Below are positions 16,890 through 26,141 of a stretch of 64,000 nt of DNA, one piece after another. Under the pieces are notes generated by a model that worked only from the letters and a program-made list of their open reading frames with translations, had not been told where the DNA came from and did not search any database. Source of the DNA: Comamonadaceae bacterium G21597-S1. Lineage in GTDB: Bacteria; Pseudomonadota; Gammaproteobacteria; Burkholderiales; Burkholderiaceae_C. The stretch spans positions 124,001-188,000 of the forward strand of contig JAPWHR010000006.1 of assembly GCA_027214345.1 (NCBI GenBank), written 5' to 3'. How positions within the stretch are numbered: position 1 is the stretch's first letter; each line of letters starts with the position of its first letter. The position numbers and the translations under genes were made by a program.

Positions 16890-17789
16890 TCAGATGGCGA
16901 GGGCGGGTTCCCGGCCCAGTTCCGACGCCAGGTAGTCGACCACGACGCGCATCTTGGGCGGCACGAAGCGGCGCGAGGCATAGGTCACGTAGATCGGCAG
17001 ATCCGGTGGCGAGAAGTCCCGCAATACCGGAAGCACCCGGCGCGAGGCCACATCGTCGTGGAACAGCCATTCGGGCATCAGCGTGATGCCCAGGCCGCTG
17101 ATGCAGGCTTCGCGCACGACCTCGGCGCTGTTCGACGCAAAGCTGCCGGTCACGGTGATCGTTTCGTGTGTGTTGTTGGACTGGAAGGTCCAGCGCGGAC
17201 CGATGATGGGGTTGGAGTAGACGATGCAGTTGTGCGTGATCAGGTCCAGCGGCAGTTGCGGCTCTCCCGCGGCGGCCAGGTAGTCGGGCGAAGCGACCGC
17301 GATGCGTGAGGAGCGCCCGACGTGTCGCGCCACGATGTCGCCGCGCGGCTCGCCGAAGCGGATCGCGACGTCCAGGCCGAGCTCGACCAGGTTGTCTTCG
17401 ATGTCGCTGCTGACGATCTCGATGCGCAGCTGCGGATACCGTGACAACAGGGTGCTGCAGCGACGCACCAGATAACGGCGCGCAAACGCATAGGGGCTGC
17501 CCAGGCGCACCAGACCGCTGGGTGTGTCGTTGGCCTTGCCCAGCCGGGCGTCCGCCTCCGCGATGCTGTCCAGGATCTTGCGCGCATCGTGCAGGTAGGC
17601 CAGGCCGTCCTCGGTCAGGCGCAGATGGCGCGTCGTACGGTTGAGCAGGCGCACGCCCAGATGGGCTTCGAGCGCGGCAATCTTGCGGCTGATGCTGGGC
17701 TGCGTCACACCCAAGGCACGGGCGACGACTGAAAAGCTGCCCGCCTGCGCGACCCGTACAAAGGTGTTGATGCCGTCGATGAAGTCCAT
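16890..17789 (-). CDS. LysR-family transcriptional regulator
   Basis: A 299-residue LysR protein: winged HTH at residues 4-63 (FVRVAQAGSFSVVARALG, SISRKIAALEAHLG, LLNRTTRHLRLTEDG) and a two-lobe effector domain. It is transcribed in the same direction as the split-oxygenase operon, 77 bases upstream of it, and divergently from the GST gene at 17920. LysR regulators typically control the divergent neighbour, so GST plus solute-binding protein are the first candidates, with the oxygenase operon second. The 130-base divergent gap contains T-N11-A-like spacing but no clear operator that I would commit to. Confidence 0.92.
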   Translation of the reverse strand: MDFIDGINTFVRVAQAGSFSVVARALGVTQPSISRKIAALEAHLGVRLLNRTTRHLRLTEDGLAYLHDARKILDSIAEADARLGKANDTPSGLVRLGSPYAFARRYLVRRCSTLLSRYPQLRIEIVSSDIEDNLVELGLDVAIRFGEPRGDIVARHVGRSSRIAVASPDYLAAAGEPQLPLDLITHNCIVYSNPIIGPRWTFQSNNTHETITVTGSFASNSAEVVREACISGLGITLMPEWLFHDDVASRRVLPVLRDFSPPDLPIYVTYASRRFVPPKMRVVVDYLASELGREPALAI

Positions 17790-17919
17790 GAATGTCGTCG
17801 GCGCAGTCGGCGGTCATTGATACGCCGTGCGCATGAGTGTTATCCGGTCGCCGCGTCTTATCAATCCGGGGTGCGCTGCCTACACTGGTTGCGACCCTTG
17901 TTTTTGCCATCAGGAATCG

Positions 17920-18711
17920 ATGCTAACCCTTTATCACCACAACATTTCCGTCTGCGCGCAGAAGGTCCGGCTGGCACTGGACGAAAAATCCATCGACTGG
18001 ACCGGTCGTGAAGTCGACCTGATGAGCCAGGAGCACCTGACACCGGCGTTTCTGAAGATCAATCCGCGCGGTCTGGTTCCGGTGCTCGTGCACGACGATG
18101 TGCCGGTGACCGAATCCACGGTCATTCTCGAATACCTCGAGGACGTGTTTCCGGAGCACCGCCTGCGGCCTGCCGAGGCCATTGGGGCGGCGCGCATGCG
18201 CATGTGGACCAAGGTGCCGGACGAAGGCCTGCACACGGCCTGCGCTTCGGTGACTTACGCGGCCTCGTTCGCGCACCAGCTGCGCGAGCACCATGATCGG
18301 GCGGAGTGGGAGCAGCGGCTGGCGAAGTTGCCCGACCGTGCCCGCGCCGCACGCCAGAAGCTGATCTACGAGCAAGGCTTCAACGCCCCGTTCGTGCGCG
18401 ACGCCGTGATGCTGCACGACAAGGTCCTGCAGGAGATGGAGCGTGTCCTGGCGGAGCACACCTGGCTCGCTGGCGCCAACTACACACTCGCCGATATTGC
18501 GCTGACACCGTATGTCACCCGGCTGGACCGGCTCGGCCTGGAGCGCATGTGGGCGCAGCGGCCCGGCGTGTCCCGCTGGTTCGCGGCGGTGCAGGCGCGT
18601 CCGAGTTTCGCTTCGGCCATCACCGCCTTTCGCAGCAATGCCTACGACGACGAGCTGAAAAAGCAGGGTGTCGACGTCTGGCCCCAGGTGCACGCGCTGT
18701 TGGTGGCCTGA
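17920..18711 (+). CDS. Glutathione S-transferase
   Basis: A 263-residue GST starting MLTLYHHNISVCAQKVRLAL with AGGA seven bases before the ATG. The GSH-binding loop is visible (INPRGLVPVLVHDD, then ESTVILEYLEDVFPEHRL), as is the C-domain motif YTLADIALTPYVTRLDRLGL. The central helical region is longer than in standard GSTs (an inserted charged segment around residues 120-150). It is divergent from the LysR gene and 67 bases upstream of a solute-binding protein. Likely glutathione conjugation, isomerisation or lyase activity on an imported substrate; not determined by sequence. Confidence 0.88.
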   Translation: MLTLYHHNISVCAQKVRLALDEKSIDWTGREVDLMSQEHLTPAFLKINPRGLVPVLVHDDVPVTESTVILEYLEDVFPEHRLRPAEAIGAARMRMWTKVPDEGLHTACASVTYAASFAHQLREHHDRAEWEQRLAKLPDRARAARQKLIYEQGFNAPFVRDAVMLHDKVLQEMERVLAEHTWLAGANYTLADIALTPYVTRLDRLGLERMWAQRPGVSRWFAAVQARPSFASAITAFRSNAYDDELKKQGVDVWPQVHALLVA

Positions 18712-18778
18712 CGCGCAAGGGCATCCGGCCCGGCAATGGTTTCGCGATGGTTTTGTTTCCCCCGTTCCAGGAGTCCCC

Positions 18779-19771
18779 ATGACACGATTCTTCTCCCGCT
18801 TCGCAACGGTTCTCTTGCTGGCCAACGCCATGCTCGTCGGCTCCCAGGTGGCCCATGCAGCCCCCGACGAGGTGACCTTCCTGTTGCCGGCGCCGGCGAC
18901 GCTGCCTGCATTTGCACCGTGGATGCTCGCGCAGCACAACGGTTATTACGCGGCCGAGAACCTGAAGGTGAACTTCGTGGTCGGGCGCGGTGGTGTCGAC
19001 GTGGCCAAGCAGGTCGGTGCCGGCAATGCCGTGATCGGCGTGGCGCCGGGCGACGCGCCGATGATTCTGCGCGCCAACGGTGTCATGGTGAAGACCGTGG
19101 CCATGTTCGGCGCCGGTTCGCTGATGATGATTGCCGTGCATGACGATGGCACTGTCAATCGGGTCCAGGACCTCAAGGGCAAGTCGGCCAGCGTCATTGC
19201 CTATACCGATGGCACGTATTACGCGTTGTTGGCCTCGCTGCGCCAGGCAGGCCTGACCAAGCAGGACGTCAACATCGAGGCAGCCGGCCCGGCCGGCGTG
19301 TGGCAGCAGTTCGCGGCCAGGCGCGTACAGGCGATGGCTGCGGTTCCCGACTGGGTCGTGATCACGGAACAGTCCGGCGTCAAGGTCAAGCTGCTGCCCG
19401 TGGGCGAAACCTTCCAGGGCTTGGCGCAGACCATGGTGGCCTCGGACGAGGCGATCAGGACCCAGCCCCAATTGCTGCGGCGTCTGGTGCGGGCATCCCT
19501 GCGCGGCATGCAGGACATCATGCAGGATCCGAAGCGGGCGGCGTCGGCCTATGTGCTGGCCGTGCCATCGTTCAAGGGCAAGCAGGACCAGATCGAGAAG
19601 ATGTTTGCGCTCTACAAGCAGTATGTGTACGCCGATCAGTCCGTCCTGGGCCAGGTCGACCCGAAGCGGCTCGACACGGTGCAGAAGTTCTACGTCAGCG
19701 AGAACATCATTCCCGCAGCCTGGCCGCTGGATGAGCTGCATACGAACGTTTTCGTCGTGACCGAACGCTAG
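18779..19771 (+). CDS. Periplasmic ABC solute-binding protein, SsuA/NMT1-type
   Basis: A 330-residue protein with CCAGGAG before the ATG and a signal peptide ending VAHAAPDE. The mature protein shows the NMT1/SsuA pattern: APWMLAQHNGYYAAENLKVN, DVAKQVGAGNAVIGVAPGDA, VQDLKGKSASVIAY and later MVASDEAI. Members bind sulfonates, taurine, pyrimidine precursors or aromatic acids. No permease or ATPase gene is adjacent, so it is an orphan binding protein that must use a transporter encoded elsewhere. It ends in front of a terminator at 19804. Confidence 0.85.
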   Translation: MTRFFSRFATVLLLANAMLVGSQVAHAAPDEVTFLLPAPATLPAFAPWMLAQHNGYYAAENLKVNFVVGRGGVDVAKQVGAGNAVIGVAPGDAPMILRANGVMVKTVAMFGAGSLMMIAVHDDGTVNRVQDLKGKSASVIAYTDGTYYALLASLRQAGLTKQDVNIEAAGPAGVWQQFAARRVQAMAAVPDWVVITEQSGVKVKLLPVGETFQGLAQTMVASDEAIRTQPQLLRRLVRASLRGMQDIMQDPKRAASAYVLAVPSFKGKQDQIEKMFALYKQYVYADQSVLGQVDPKRLDTVQKFYVSENIIPAAWPLDELHTNVFVVTER

Positions 19772-19803
19772 CCGAAACGCAAGCATCCATTGCCATCCCG
19801 AGT

Positions 19804-19827
19804 GCCGGCCTCATGCGCCGGCTTTTT
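19804..19827 (+). terminator. Rho-independent terminator after the SsuA-type binding protein
   Basis: GCCGGC and GCCGGC form a 6-bp stem around CTCATGC, followed by five T. It is 33 bases after the stop codon and separates this unit from the nucleoside operon. Confidence 0.7.
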
Positions 19828-19886
19828 GCGCTGTACATGACCGTCGAGCGCATGGGCTCGCCACGCTCGGGCGTGCCGTGCAGCTG

Positions 19887-19910
19887 CCGTAGAATCCAAA
19901 CTTTCTACGG
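19887..19910. promoter_or_regulatory. 8-bp inverted repeat before psuK (candidate operator)
   Basis: CCGTAGAA and TTCTACGG are perfectly complementary with an 8-base spacer, 20 bases upstream of the psuK ATG. The dyad geometry (24 bases, arms about one and a half turns apart) suits an HTH dimer. PsuK itself starts with a winged-helix domain, so autoregulation through this site is an attractive inference. Confidence 0.55.
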
Positions 19911-19930
19911 AGCAACCAACACTTGTTTGC

Positions 19931-21073
19931 ATGACGGCGCGTGAACAGCAAATCCTGGCCATCCTGCGCGCTGACCCCTTGATCGCGCAGCAGGCGCTGG
20001 CCGATCGGCTCGGCATCAGCCGGGCGGCCGTGGCCGGTCACGTGATGCAGCTCACGCGCAAGGGTTACATCGTCGGCCGCGGCTACGTGCTGGCCCAGCC
20101 GCGATTCGTGCTGGCGATCGGCGCGGCCAACATGGACATCACCGGCACCACGGTGCATCCGCTGGTGGCGCAGGATTCGACGCCCGGGCAGGTGCGTTGC
20201 GCGCCCGGCGGCGTGGCGCGCAACGTGGCGGAAAACCTGGCGCGGCTGGGCCGCGATACCCGCCTGATCAGTGTGGTCGGCGACGACCTGTATGGCATCT
20301 CCTTGCTCGAGAGCACCCGACGCGCCGGCGTCGACGTGCAGCTGTGCCCGGTGTTGCCGGGGCAGGCCACGTCCACCTATCTGTCCTTGCACGGCCCGGA
20401 TGGCGACATGGCGCTGGCGCTCAACGACATGGCCATTCTGGAGCAGCTCACCCCCGAGCGGCTGAGCGCCAGCGCCGGACTGCTCCGCCATGCCGGGGCG
20501 GTGCTGCTCGATTGCAACCTGCCGGAGGCCAGCCTGGCCTGGGCCATCACCCAGGCCGGGGACACCCCCTTGTTTGCCGAACCGGTGTCGGCATTCAAAT
20601 GCCGTCGGCTGCTGCCCTGGCTGGGGCGGATCCATACGCTCAAGGCCAACCGGCTCGAGGCCCAGGCGCTGACCGGGCAGGCCGTCGACAGCGATGCCGC
20701 CGTGGTGGCCGCAGCCCACGGGCTGCTGGCGCGCGGCCTGCGCCAGGTGGTGCTGAGCCTGGGCGCGCGCGGCCTGTACTGGTGTGACCACGCCGGTGCG
20801 TGCGGCTGGCAAGCCGCGCTGCCGGTGGCCGCGGTGCATGCGACGGGTGCCGGCGACGCCGTCATGGCCGGGCTGGTGCATGGTTTCCTGGACGGCGCGG
20901 CCCTGGGCGATGCCGTCGCGTTTGCCGCCGCCTGTGCGGCCTTGACACTGGCCGCCCCGCAGGCGAACCATCCCAACCTGTCGGTGGCCGGCGTGCAGCA
21001 GTTGCTGCACGCGGCCGGCCTGCCTGCGGCCCCGCACAGAGTCGCGGCGCCGGAACCGGCGGCCAGGCCCTGA
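19931..21073 (+). CDS. psuK: Pseudouridine kinase (PfkB family) with N-terminal HTH
   Basis: A 380-residue protein. Residues 1-55 form a winged HTH (REQQILAILRADPLIAQQAL, LGISRAAVAGHVMQLTRKGY); the rest is a PfkB-type sugar kinase (IGAANMDITGT, PGGVARNVAENLARLG, catalytic ATGAGDAVMAGLVHG). The architecture and the next gene psuG match pseudouridine kinase, which makes pseudouridine 5'-phosphate for cleavage by PsuG. Salvage of C-glycosidic nucleosides takes place in the cytoplasm. The gene opens an operon of eight genes running to 28876. The HTH may sense the substrate and regulate the operon via the dyad at 19887. Confidence 0.9.
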   Translation: MTAREQQILAILRADPLIAQQALADRLGISRAAVAGHVMQLTRKGYIVGRGYVLAQPRFVLAIGAANMDITGTTVHPLVAQDSTPGQVRCAPGGVARNVAENLARLGRDTRLISVVGDDLYGISLLESTRRAGVDVQLCPVLPGQATSTYLSLHGPDGDMALALNDMAILEQLTPERLSASAGLLRHAGAVLLDCNLPEASLAWAITQAGDTPLFAEPVSAFKCRRLLPWLGRIHTLKANRLEAQALTGQAVDSDAAVVAAAHGLLARGLRQVVLSLGARGLYWCDHAGACGWQAALPVAAVHATGAGDAVMAGLVHGFLDGAALGDAVAFAAACAALTLAAPQANHPNLSVAGVQQLLHAAGLPAAPHRVAAPEPAARP

Positions 21074-21102
21074 ACAACCTCTTTCACCGGAATCCACACC
21101 CC

Positions 21103-22062
21103 ATGCCTTCGAACCCCTACCTGGATATCCATCCCGACGTGGCGCAGGCCCTGGCCGAGCAGCGGCCGGTCGTTGCCCTCGAATCGACCATCATCTCGCA
21201 TGGTATGCCGTATCCGGCCAACGTAGACACCGCCTTGCGGGTCGAGCAGGAGATCCGTGCCCATGGTGCCGTCCCGGCCACCATCGCGATCCTGGACGGA
21301 CGGCTCATGGCCGGGCTGACGCCGGCGCAGATCGAGGCACTGGGGCGGGGCGGGCCGACCGTGGCCAAGGCCAGCCGGCGCGACCTGCCGTTCATCGTGA
21401 CCAGCGGCGCCATGGGAGCGACCACGGTTGCGTCGACCATGATCGTGGCCGCGATGGCCGGCATCCGGGTGTTTGCCACCGGCGGCATCGGTGGCGTGCA
21501 CCGCGGCGCGCAGCAGAGCTTCGACGTGTCGGCCGACCTGCAGGAACTGGCGCGCACATCGGTCGCCGTGGTCTGCGCCGGCGCCAAGTCCATCCTGGAC
21601 CTGCCGCTGACGCTGGAATACCTGGAAACCCATGGTGTGCCGGTCATCGGGTACCGGACCCCTACCTTGCCGGCGTTCTTCACCGTCGACAGCGATTGCG
21701 CGGTCGATTACCGGCTCGACAGCGCCAGGGAGATCGCCCAAGCCATGCAGGCCAAGTGGGCCATGGGCCTGCAGGGCGGCCTCGTCGTGGCCAATCCGGT
21801 GCCGCAGCCGTTTGCCATGCCGCGTGCGCGCATGGACGCGGCGATCGCGCAGGCGCTGCAGGAGGCTGACCGCCAGAAGGTCGGCGGCAAGGAGGTCACG
21901 CCGTTCCTGCTGGCGCGGGTGTCGGAGCTGACCGGCGGCGACAGCCTGGCAACCAACATCGAACTGGTGCTCAACAATGCCCGACTGGCCAGTGCCATTG
22001 CCGTGCAATATGGGCAGATCGGTGGTTATGATGCGGTCATCGCGAGTCCCGCAATCGTTTGA
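21103..22062 (+). CDS. psuG: Pseudouridine-5'-phosphate glycosidase
   Basis: A 319-residue protein with the family signatures VVALESTIISHGMPYPANV, PTVAKASRRDLP, GATTVASTMIVAAMAGI, VFATGGIGGVHRGA and DLPLTLEYLETHGVPV. It reversibly splits pseudouridine 5'-phosphate into uracil and ribose 5-phosphate. It starts 29 bases after psuK and its length is normal for the family. It lies upstream of the nucleoside uptake genes, which suggests that pseudouridine itself is among the imported compounds. Confidence 0.95.
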   Translation: MPSNPYLDIHPDVAQALAEQRPVVALESTIISHGMPYPANVDTALRVEQEIRAHGAVPATIAILDGRLMAGLTPAQIEALGRGGPTVAKASRRDLPFIVTSGAMGATTVASTMIVAAMAGIRVFATGGIGGVHRGAQQSFDVSADLQELARTSVAVVCAGAKSILDLPLTLEYLETHGVPVIGYRTPTLPAFFTVDSDCAVDYRLDSAREIAQAMQAKWAMGLQGGLVVANPVPQPFAMPRARMDAAIAQALQEADRQKVGGKEVTPFLLARVSELTGGDSLATNIELVLNNARLASAIAVQYGQIGGYDAVIASPAIV

Positions 22063-22191
22063 CGCATGTGGCCTTCGGCGTGTGCCGGTGATGCCGCATG
22101 GGGAAAGCCCCGATTGCCGCCCCTGTCCGGGCGCCCTAGGCTCGCGGCTGATGAGTCCGCATTCCACCTTCAACCTCGAAAGACCTTCACC

Positions 22192-23166
22192 ATGAAACTC
22201 CAGACCCAACTCGGGATTCTTGCCGTCGCGCTGGCCGCGAGCTTCCAAGCCATGGCGGAGCCCGCCATCGTGTACGACCTGGGCGGCAAGTTCGACAAGT
22301 CCTTCAACGAGGCGGCCTACAACGGCATGGAGCGCTGGAAGAAGGAGACCGGCAAGAACTACCTCGAATTCGAGGTGTCCAACGAGTCGCAGCGCGAGCA
22401 GGCGATCCGCCGCATGGCCGAAAAAGGCGCCAGCCCGATCATCGCGATGAGCTTCAGCCAGGCCTCGGCCATCGAGAAGGTTGCCAAGGAGTTCCCCAAG
22501 CTCAAGTTCGCCATCATCGACATGGTGGTCGACCTGCCCAACGTGCAGTCGGTGGTGTTCAAGGAGCAGGAGGGCAGCTTCCTGGTCGGCATGATGGCCG
22601 CCATGGCCAGCAAGACCGGCAAGGTCGGATTTGTCGGCGGCATGGACATCCCGTTGATCCGCAAGTTCGAATGCGGCTACGAGCAGGGCGCCAAATACGC
22701 CAACCCCAAGGCCGAGGTGTTCCAGAACATGACCGGTACCACGGGCGCGGCCTGGAACGACCCGGCGCGTGGCGGTGAACTCGCCAAGGCCCAGTTCGCC
22801 AAGGGGGCCGACGTGATCTTTGCCGCGGCCGGCGGCACCGGCACCGGTGTCTACCAGGCCGCCAAGGACGGCGGCAAACTGGCCATCGGCGTGGACAGCA
22901 ACCAGAACCACCTGCAGCCCGGCACCATGCTGACCTCGATGCTCAAGCGGGTCGACGTGGCCGTGTACAACGTGTCCAAGAACCACAAGCCCGGCATGTC
23001 GGTGCTCGGCCTGAAGGAAGACGGCGTCGGCTACGCGCTCGACAAGCACAACGAGAAACTGGTCACGGCCGACATGAAGAAGAAGGTCGATGCTGCCAAG
23101 GCCGACATCATCGCCGGCAAGATCAAGGTCGCCGACTACATGGCCGACAACGCCTGCAAGTATTGA
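22192..23166 (+). CDS. BMP-family nucleoside-binding protein of ABC transporter
   Basis: A 324-residue periplasmic protein with a signal peptide (ending SFQAMAEP). BMP-family features: IVYDLGGKFDKSFNEAAYNG, EVSNESQREQAIRRMAEKG, KVGFVGGMDIPLIRKFECGY and GVDSNQNHLQPG. BMP/PnrA-type proteins bind purine or pyrimidine nucleosides. It is followed by its ATPase and two permeases and embedded between psuG and cdd, so nucleosides, perhaps including pseudouridine, are the expected cargo. The ribosome site is weak (GAAAGA). A stem-loop follows the gene. Confidence 0.92.
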   Translation: MKLQTQLGILAVALAASFQAMAEPAIVYDLGGKFDKSFNEAAYNGMERWKKETGKNYLEFEVSNESQREQAIRRMAEKGASPIIAMSFSQASAIEKVAKEFPKLKFAIIDMVVDLPNVQSVVFKEQEGSFLVGMMAAMASKTGKVGFVGGMDIPLIRKFECGYEQGAKYANPKAEVFQNMTGTTGAAWNDPARGGELAKAQFAKGADVIFAAAGGTGTGVYQAAKDGGKLAIGVDSNQNHLQPGTMLTSMLKRVDVAVYNVSKNHKPGMSVLGLKEDGVGYALDKHNEKLVTADMKKKVDAAKADIIAGKIKVADYMADNACKY

Positions 23167-23210
23167 TATCCGTCCGGAAATGACGGTGTCATTCCCGTTG
23201 CCAGGGATCC

Positions 23211-23235
23211 GGAAAGGCGGCTGCGCCGCTTTTCC
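23211..23235 (+). terminator. Stem-loop between binding protein and transporter genes
   Basis: GGAAAGGCGGC and GCCGCTTTTCC pair (one G-T wobble) around TGC. There is no T-run beyond the stem, so partial attenuation or mRNA protection is likelier than full termination; this would keep the binding protein more abundant than the membrane components. The 250-base gap (23167-23416) shows nothing else I can name. Confidence 0.5.
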
Positions 23236-23416
23236 CCGTTGAGGCCATGAAGCTATTGTCTGCGCGGACCGGCCGGGCGTCTGCAGTGCGCGCCGTACCC
23301 GCGTGTGGTGGTGTGGCTGCCGCTGCTCACGGCATTCCCCTCCCGGACGCGACGACATCTTCATCACCCCGACGGGCCTGCGTTCCCCGCATTCCTTGAA
23401 CCAGAGGTCGACCGCC

Positions 23417-24976
23417 TTGTCCGACGCACCTGCGGTCGAGATGCTGGGCATCAGCAAGCGTTTTGGCCCGGTGCAGGCCAACGCGGATGTGAACCTGACC
23501 GTGATGCAGGGCACGGTGCACGGTATCGTCGGCGAGAACGGCGCCGGCAAGAGCACGCTGATGTCGGTGCTCTACGGCTTCTACACCAGCGACAGCGGCT
23601 CCATCAAGGTGTTTGGCCAGGCTGCGACGATCCGCAATGCGCACGAGGCGATCGCGCTGGGCATCGGCATGGTGCACCAACACTTCATGCTGGTCGACAC
23701 CTTGTCCGCGCTCGAGAACGTGATGCTCGGCGCCGAGCCGCATGTGTTGCTGCACAAGGCCGAATCGGTGGTGCGGTCGCGCCTGGCCGAGTTGATGGCC
23801 TCGACCGGCCTGAAGGTGGCGCTCGACGCGCTGGTCGGCGACCTGTCGGTCGGTGACCGGCAGCGGCTGGAGATCCTCAAGGCCTTGTACCGCGGCGCCA
23901 AGGTGCTGATCCTGGACGAACCAACGGCGGTGTTGACGCCGCAGGAGACCGAGCAGTTGTTCGGCGTGCTCGAACTGCTGCGCGAGCAGGGCACGACCAT
24001 CCTGCTGATCACGCACAAGCTCAAGGAAGTGATGCGCCTGTGCGACCGGGTCACGGTGATGCGCGCCGGCAAGGTCGTCGAGGAGGTGGCGATCGCCGAT
24101 GCCACCATCGAGGGGCTGGCCGAGGCCATGGTCGGGCGCAAGGTGCAGATGGGCCGCGTCGGCGACAGTGCCAAGCCGCCGGGCGAGGTGATGCTGCAGG
24201 CCCAGGGCATCCATGTGCGCGATGCGATGAACGTGGTGCGCCTGCACGACCTGGCGATCGAACTGCGCGCCGGCGAGATCGTCGGTGTTGCTGGTGTCTC
24301 CGGCAACGGGCAGAGCGAATTGCTCGAGGTCCTGTCGGGCCTGCTCGCGCCCTTGCAGGGCAGGATGTCGCTGGCGGGCAATACCTTCGAGGCCGGCCAC
24401 TGGATCGACCCGCAGACGGCGCGCACACTGGGCGTGGCCCATGTGCCGGAAGACCGCCACGAGCGCGCGATGGTCATGAGTTTCGATGCCTGGGAGTCGG
24501 CCGTGCTGGGCTACCAGGGCCTGCCGCAATATTGCCAGCGCGGCTGGATGCAACATCCGCAGATGCGCAAGGCGACCGTCGACATGATGGAGCGGTTCGA
24601 CGTGCGACCGCGCGATGCGCAGCTGTCGTGCGCGAGCTTTTCCGGCGGCAACCAGCAAAAGCTGGTGCTGGCACGCGAGCTCGGACAGTCGCCCCGGATC
24701 CTGCTGGTCGGCCAGCCCACCCGCGGTGTCGACATTGGCGCCATCGAATTCATCTACGGGCAGCTCAGGGCCATGCGGGACGCCGGGTGCGCGGTGCTGG
24801 TGGTGTCCAGCGAACTGGACGAGATCCTGGCCTTGTCCGATCGTGTCATCGTGATGAACCAGGGCCGGGTCGCCGGAGAACTGCCGATCGCCGAATGCAA
24901 CGAGAACACTTTGGGCATGCTGATGATCGGTGGCGGGCACACCGCGGATGCCCTTTCTGCCGGTGGCGCCGCATGA
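23417..24976 (+). CDS. Nucleoside ABC transporter ATPase (two fused ABC domains)
   Basis: About 519 residues from a TTG start at 23417, chosen for the AGAGG about 8 bases upstream; the open frame continues upstream without homology, and an ATG at 23441 is the alternative. Domain 1 has Walker [10 protein letters not shown], signature [15 protein letters not shown] and Walker [12 protein letters not shown]. Domain 2 has a degenerate Walker A ([12 protein letters not shown]) and a normal signature ([15 protein letters not shown]), typical of the sugar/nucleoside subfamily where one site is inactive. It energises the permease pair encoded next. Confidence 0.93.
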   Translation: MSDAPAVEMLGISKRFGPVQANADVNLTVMQGTVHGIVGENGAGKSTLMSVLYGFYTSDSGSIKVFGQAATIRNAHEAIALGIGMVHQHFMLVDTLSALENVMLGAEPHVLLHKAESVVRSRLAELMASTGLKVALDALVGDLSVGDRQRLEILKALYRGAKVLILDEPTAVLTPQETEQLFGVLELLREQGTTILLITHKLKEVMRLCDRVTVMRAGKVVEEVAIADATIEGLAEAMVGRKVQMGRVGDSAKPPGEVMLQAQGIHVRDAMNVVRLHDLAIELRAGEIVGVAGVSGNGQSELLEVLSGLLAPLQGRMSLAGNTFEAGHWIDPQTARTLGVAHVPEDRHERAMVMSFDAWESAVLGYQGLPQYCQRGWMQHPQMRKATVDMMERFDVRPRDAQLSCASFSGGNQQKLVLARELGQSPRILLVGQPTRGVDIGAIEFIYGQLRAMRDAGCAVLVVSSELDEILALSDRVIVMNQGRVAGELPIAECNENTLGMLMIGGGHTADALSAGGAA

Positions 24977-25013
24977 ACCCGTCGCGTTCCGCCGCTCCGC
25001 GCAAGAGGGCCCC

Positions 25014-26141
25014 ATGACACAGCAGCCGCTGCCACGCTGGGCCGACCTGGTCCTGTTGCCCATCGTCAACCTGGCGATGGCCCTGCTGTTTGCAGGTGTC
25101 ATGGTCTGGCTGGTGGGGCAGGACCCGCTGGAGGTGATCACCGTGCTGGTGCACGGCGCCTTCGGTACCACGCGCGGCCTGAGTTACACGCTGTATTACG
25201 CAACCACCTTCGTGTTCACCGGGCTGGCGGTGGCGGTGGCGTTCCACGGGGGCCTGTTCAACATCGGTGGCGAAGGCCAGGCCATCCTCGGCGGCCTGGG
25301 CACCGGTCTGGTCGCGTTGTGGTTGTCGGCGCTGCTGCCGGCCTGGCTGATGTTGCCGCTGATGCTGCTGGTCGGAGCCTTGTTCGGCATGGTCTGGGCG
25401 GCGATACCGGGTTACCTGCAGGCCTACCGCGGCAGCCACGTCGTGATCACGACCATCATGTTCAACTTCCTGGCCAGCAGCCTGCTGGTCTACCTGCTGG
25501 TCAACCACCTCAAGGTGCCGGGCAACATGTCGGTCGAGAGCGCGTCGTTCGCGGAGTCGGCCAAGCTGCCGAGCATGGCGACCTTCATGGGCTGGCTCGG
25601 CATCGAGTGGCCGAACTCGCCGTTCAACACCAGCGTGTTCCTGGCGGTGCTGGCCGCGGTCGGCGTGTATTTCCTGCTCTGGCATACCCGGCTGGGCTAC
25701 GACCTGCGCGCGACCGGCTCCAGCGCCCGCGCGGCGGCGTATGCCGGCATCAGGCCCAACCACCAGATCATGATGGCCATGGGTGTGTCGGGCGCGCTGG
25801 CCGGCATGGTCGGCATGAACGAGATCGCCGGCGTCAACGGGCGCCTGATGCTCGAATACGTCAGCGGCGCGGGTTTCACCGGCATCGCAGTGTCGCTGAT
25901 GGGGCGCAGCCATCCGTTCGGCATCGTGCTCGCCAGCATCCTGTTCGGCGCGCTGTTCCAGGGCGGTGCCGAGGTCAGCTTCGAGGTACGCGGCTTCAGC
26001 CGCGACATGGTCGTGATGTTGCAGGGCTTCATCGTGTTGTTCTCCGGTGCCATGGCCTATGTGCTGGCGCCGGCGGTGGCGCGGGTCGTGCACATGCTGG
26101 GAGCAGGCGGCTCCGCGCAGAAGGGAGCGGCCCATGGATGA
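25014..26141 (+). CDS. Nucleoside ABC transporter permease 1
   Basis: A 375-residue membrane protein of the BPD_transp_2 family: many hydrophobic spans, with GLFNIGGEGQAILGGLGTG and the later TGIAVSLMGRSHPFGIVLAS typical of the YufP/NupB-type nucleoside permease. It starts 37 bases after the ATPase stop and overlaps the second permease gene by 8 bases. It should form the heterodimeric pore with that protein. Confidence 0.92.
   Translation: MTQQPLPRWADLVLLPIVNLAMALLFAGVMVWLVGQDPLEVITVLVHGAFGTTRGLSYTLYYATTFVFTGLAVAVAFHGGLFNIGGEGQAILGGLGTGLVALWLSALLPAWLMLPLMLLVGALFGMVWAAIPGYLQAYRGSHVVITTIMFNFLASSLLVYLLVNHLKVPGNMSVESASFAESAKLPSMATFMGWLGIEWPNSPFNTSVFLAVLAAVGVYFLLWHTRLGYDLRATGSSARAAAYAGIRPNHQIMMAMGVSGALAGMVGMNEIAGVNGRLMLEYVSGAGFTGIAVSLMGRSHPFGIVLASILFGALFQGGAEVSFEVRGFSRDMVVMLQGFIVLFSGAMAYVLAPAVARVVHMLGAGGSAQKGAAHG

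Noticed and set aside
20377-23556. Very long open frame on the minus strand opposite psuK, psuG and the BMP-type protein gene
   Set aside because: It is antisense to three clearly recognisable genes and its translation is low-complexity and unlike any family; a typical artefact of GC-rich DNA.
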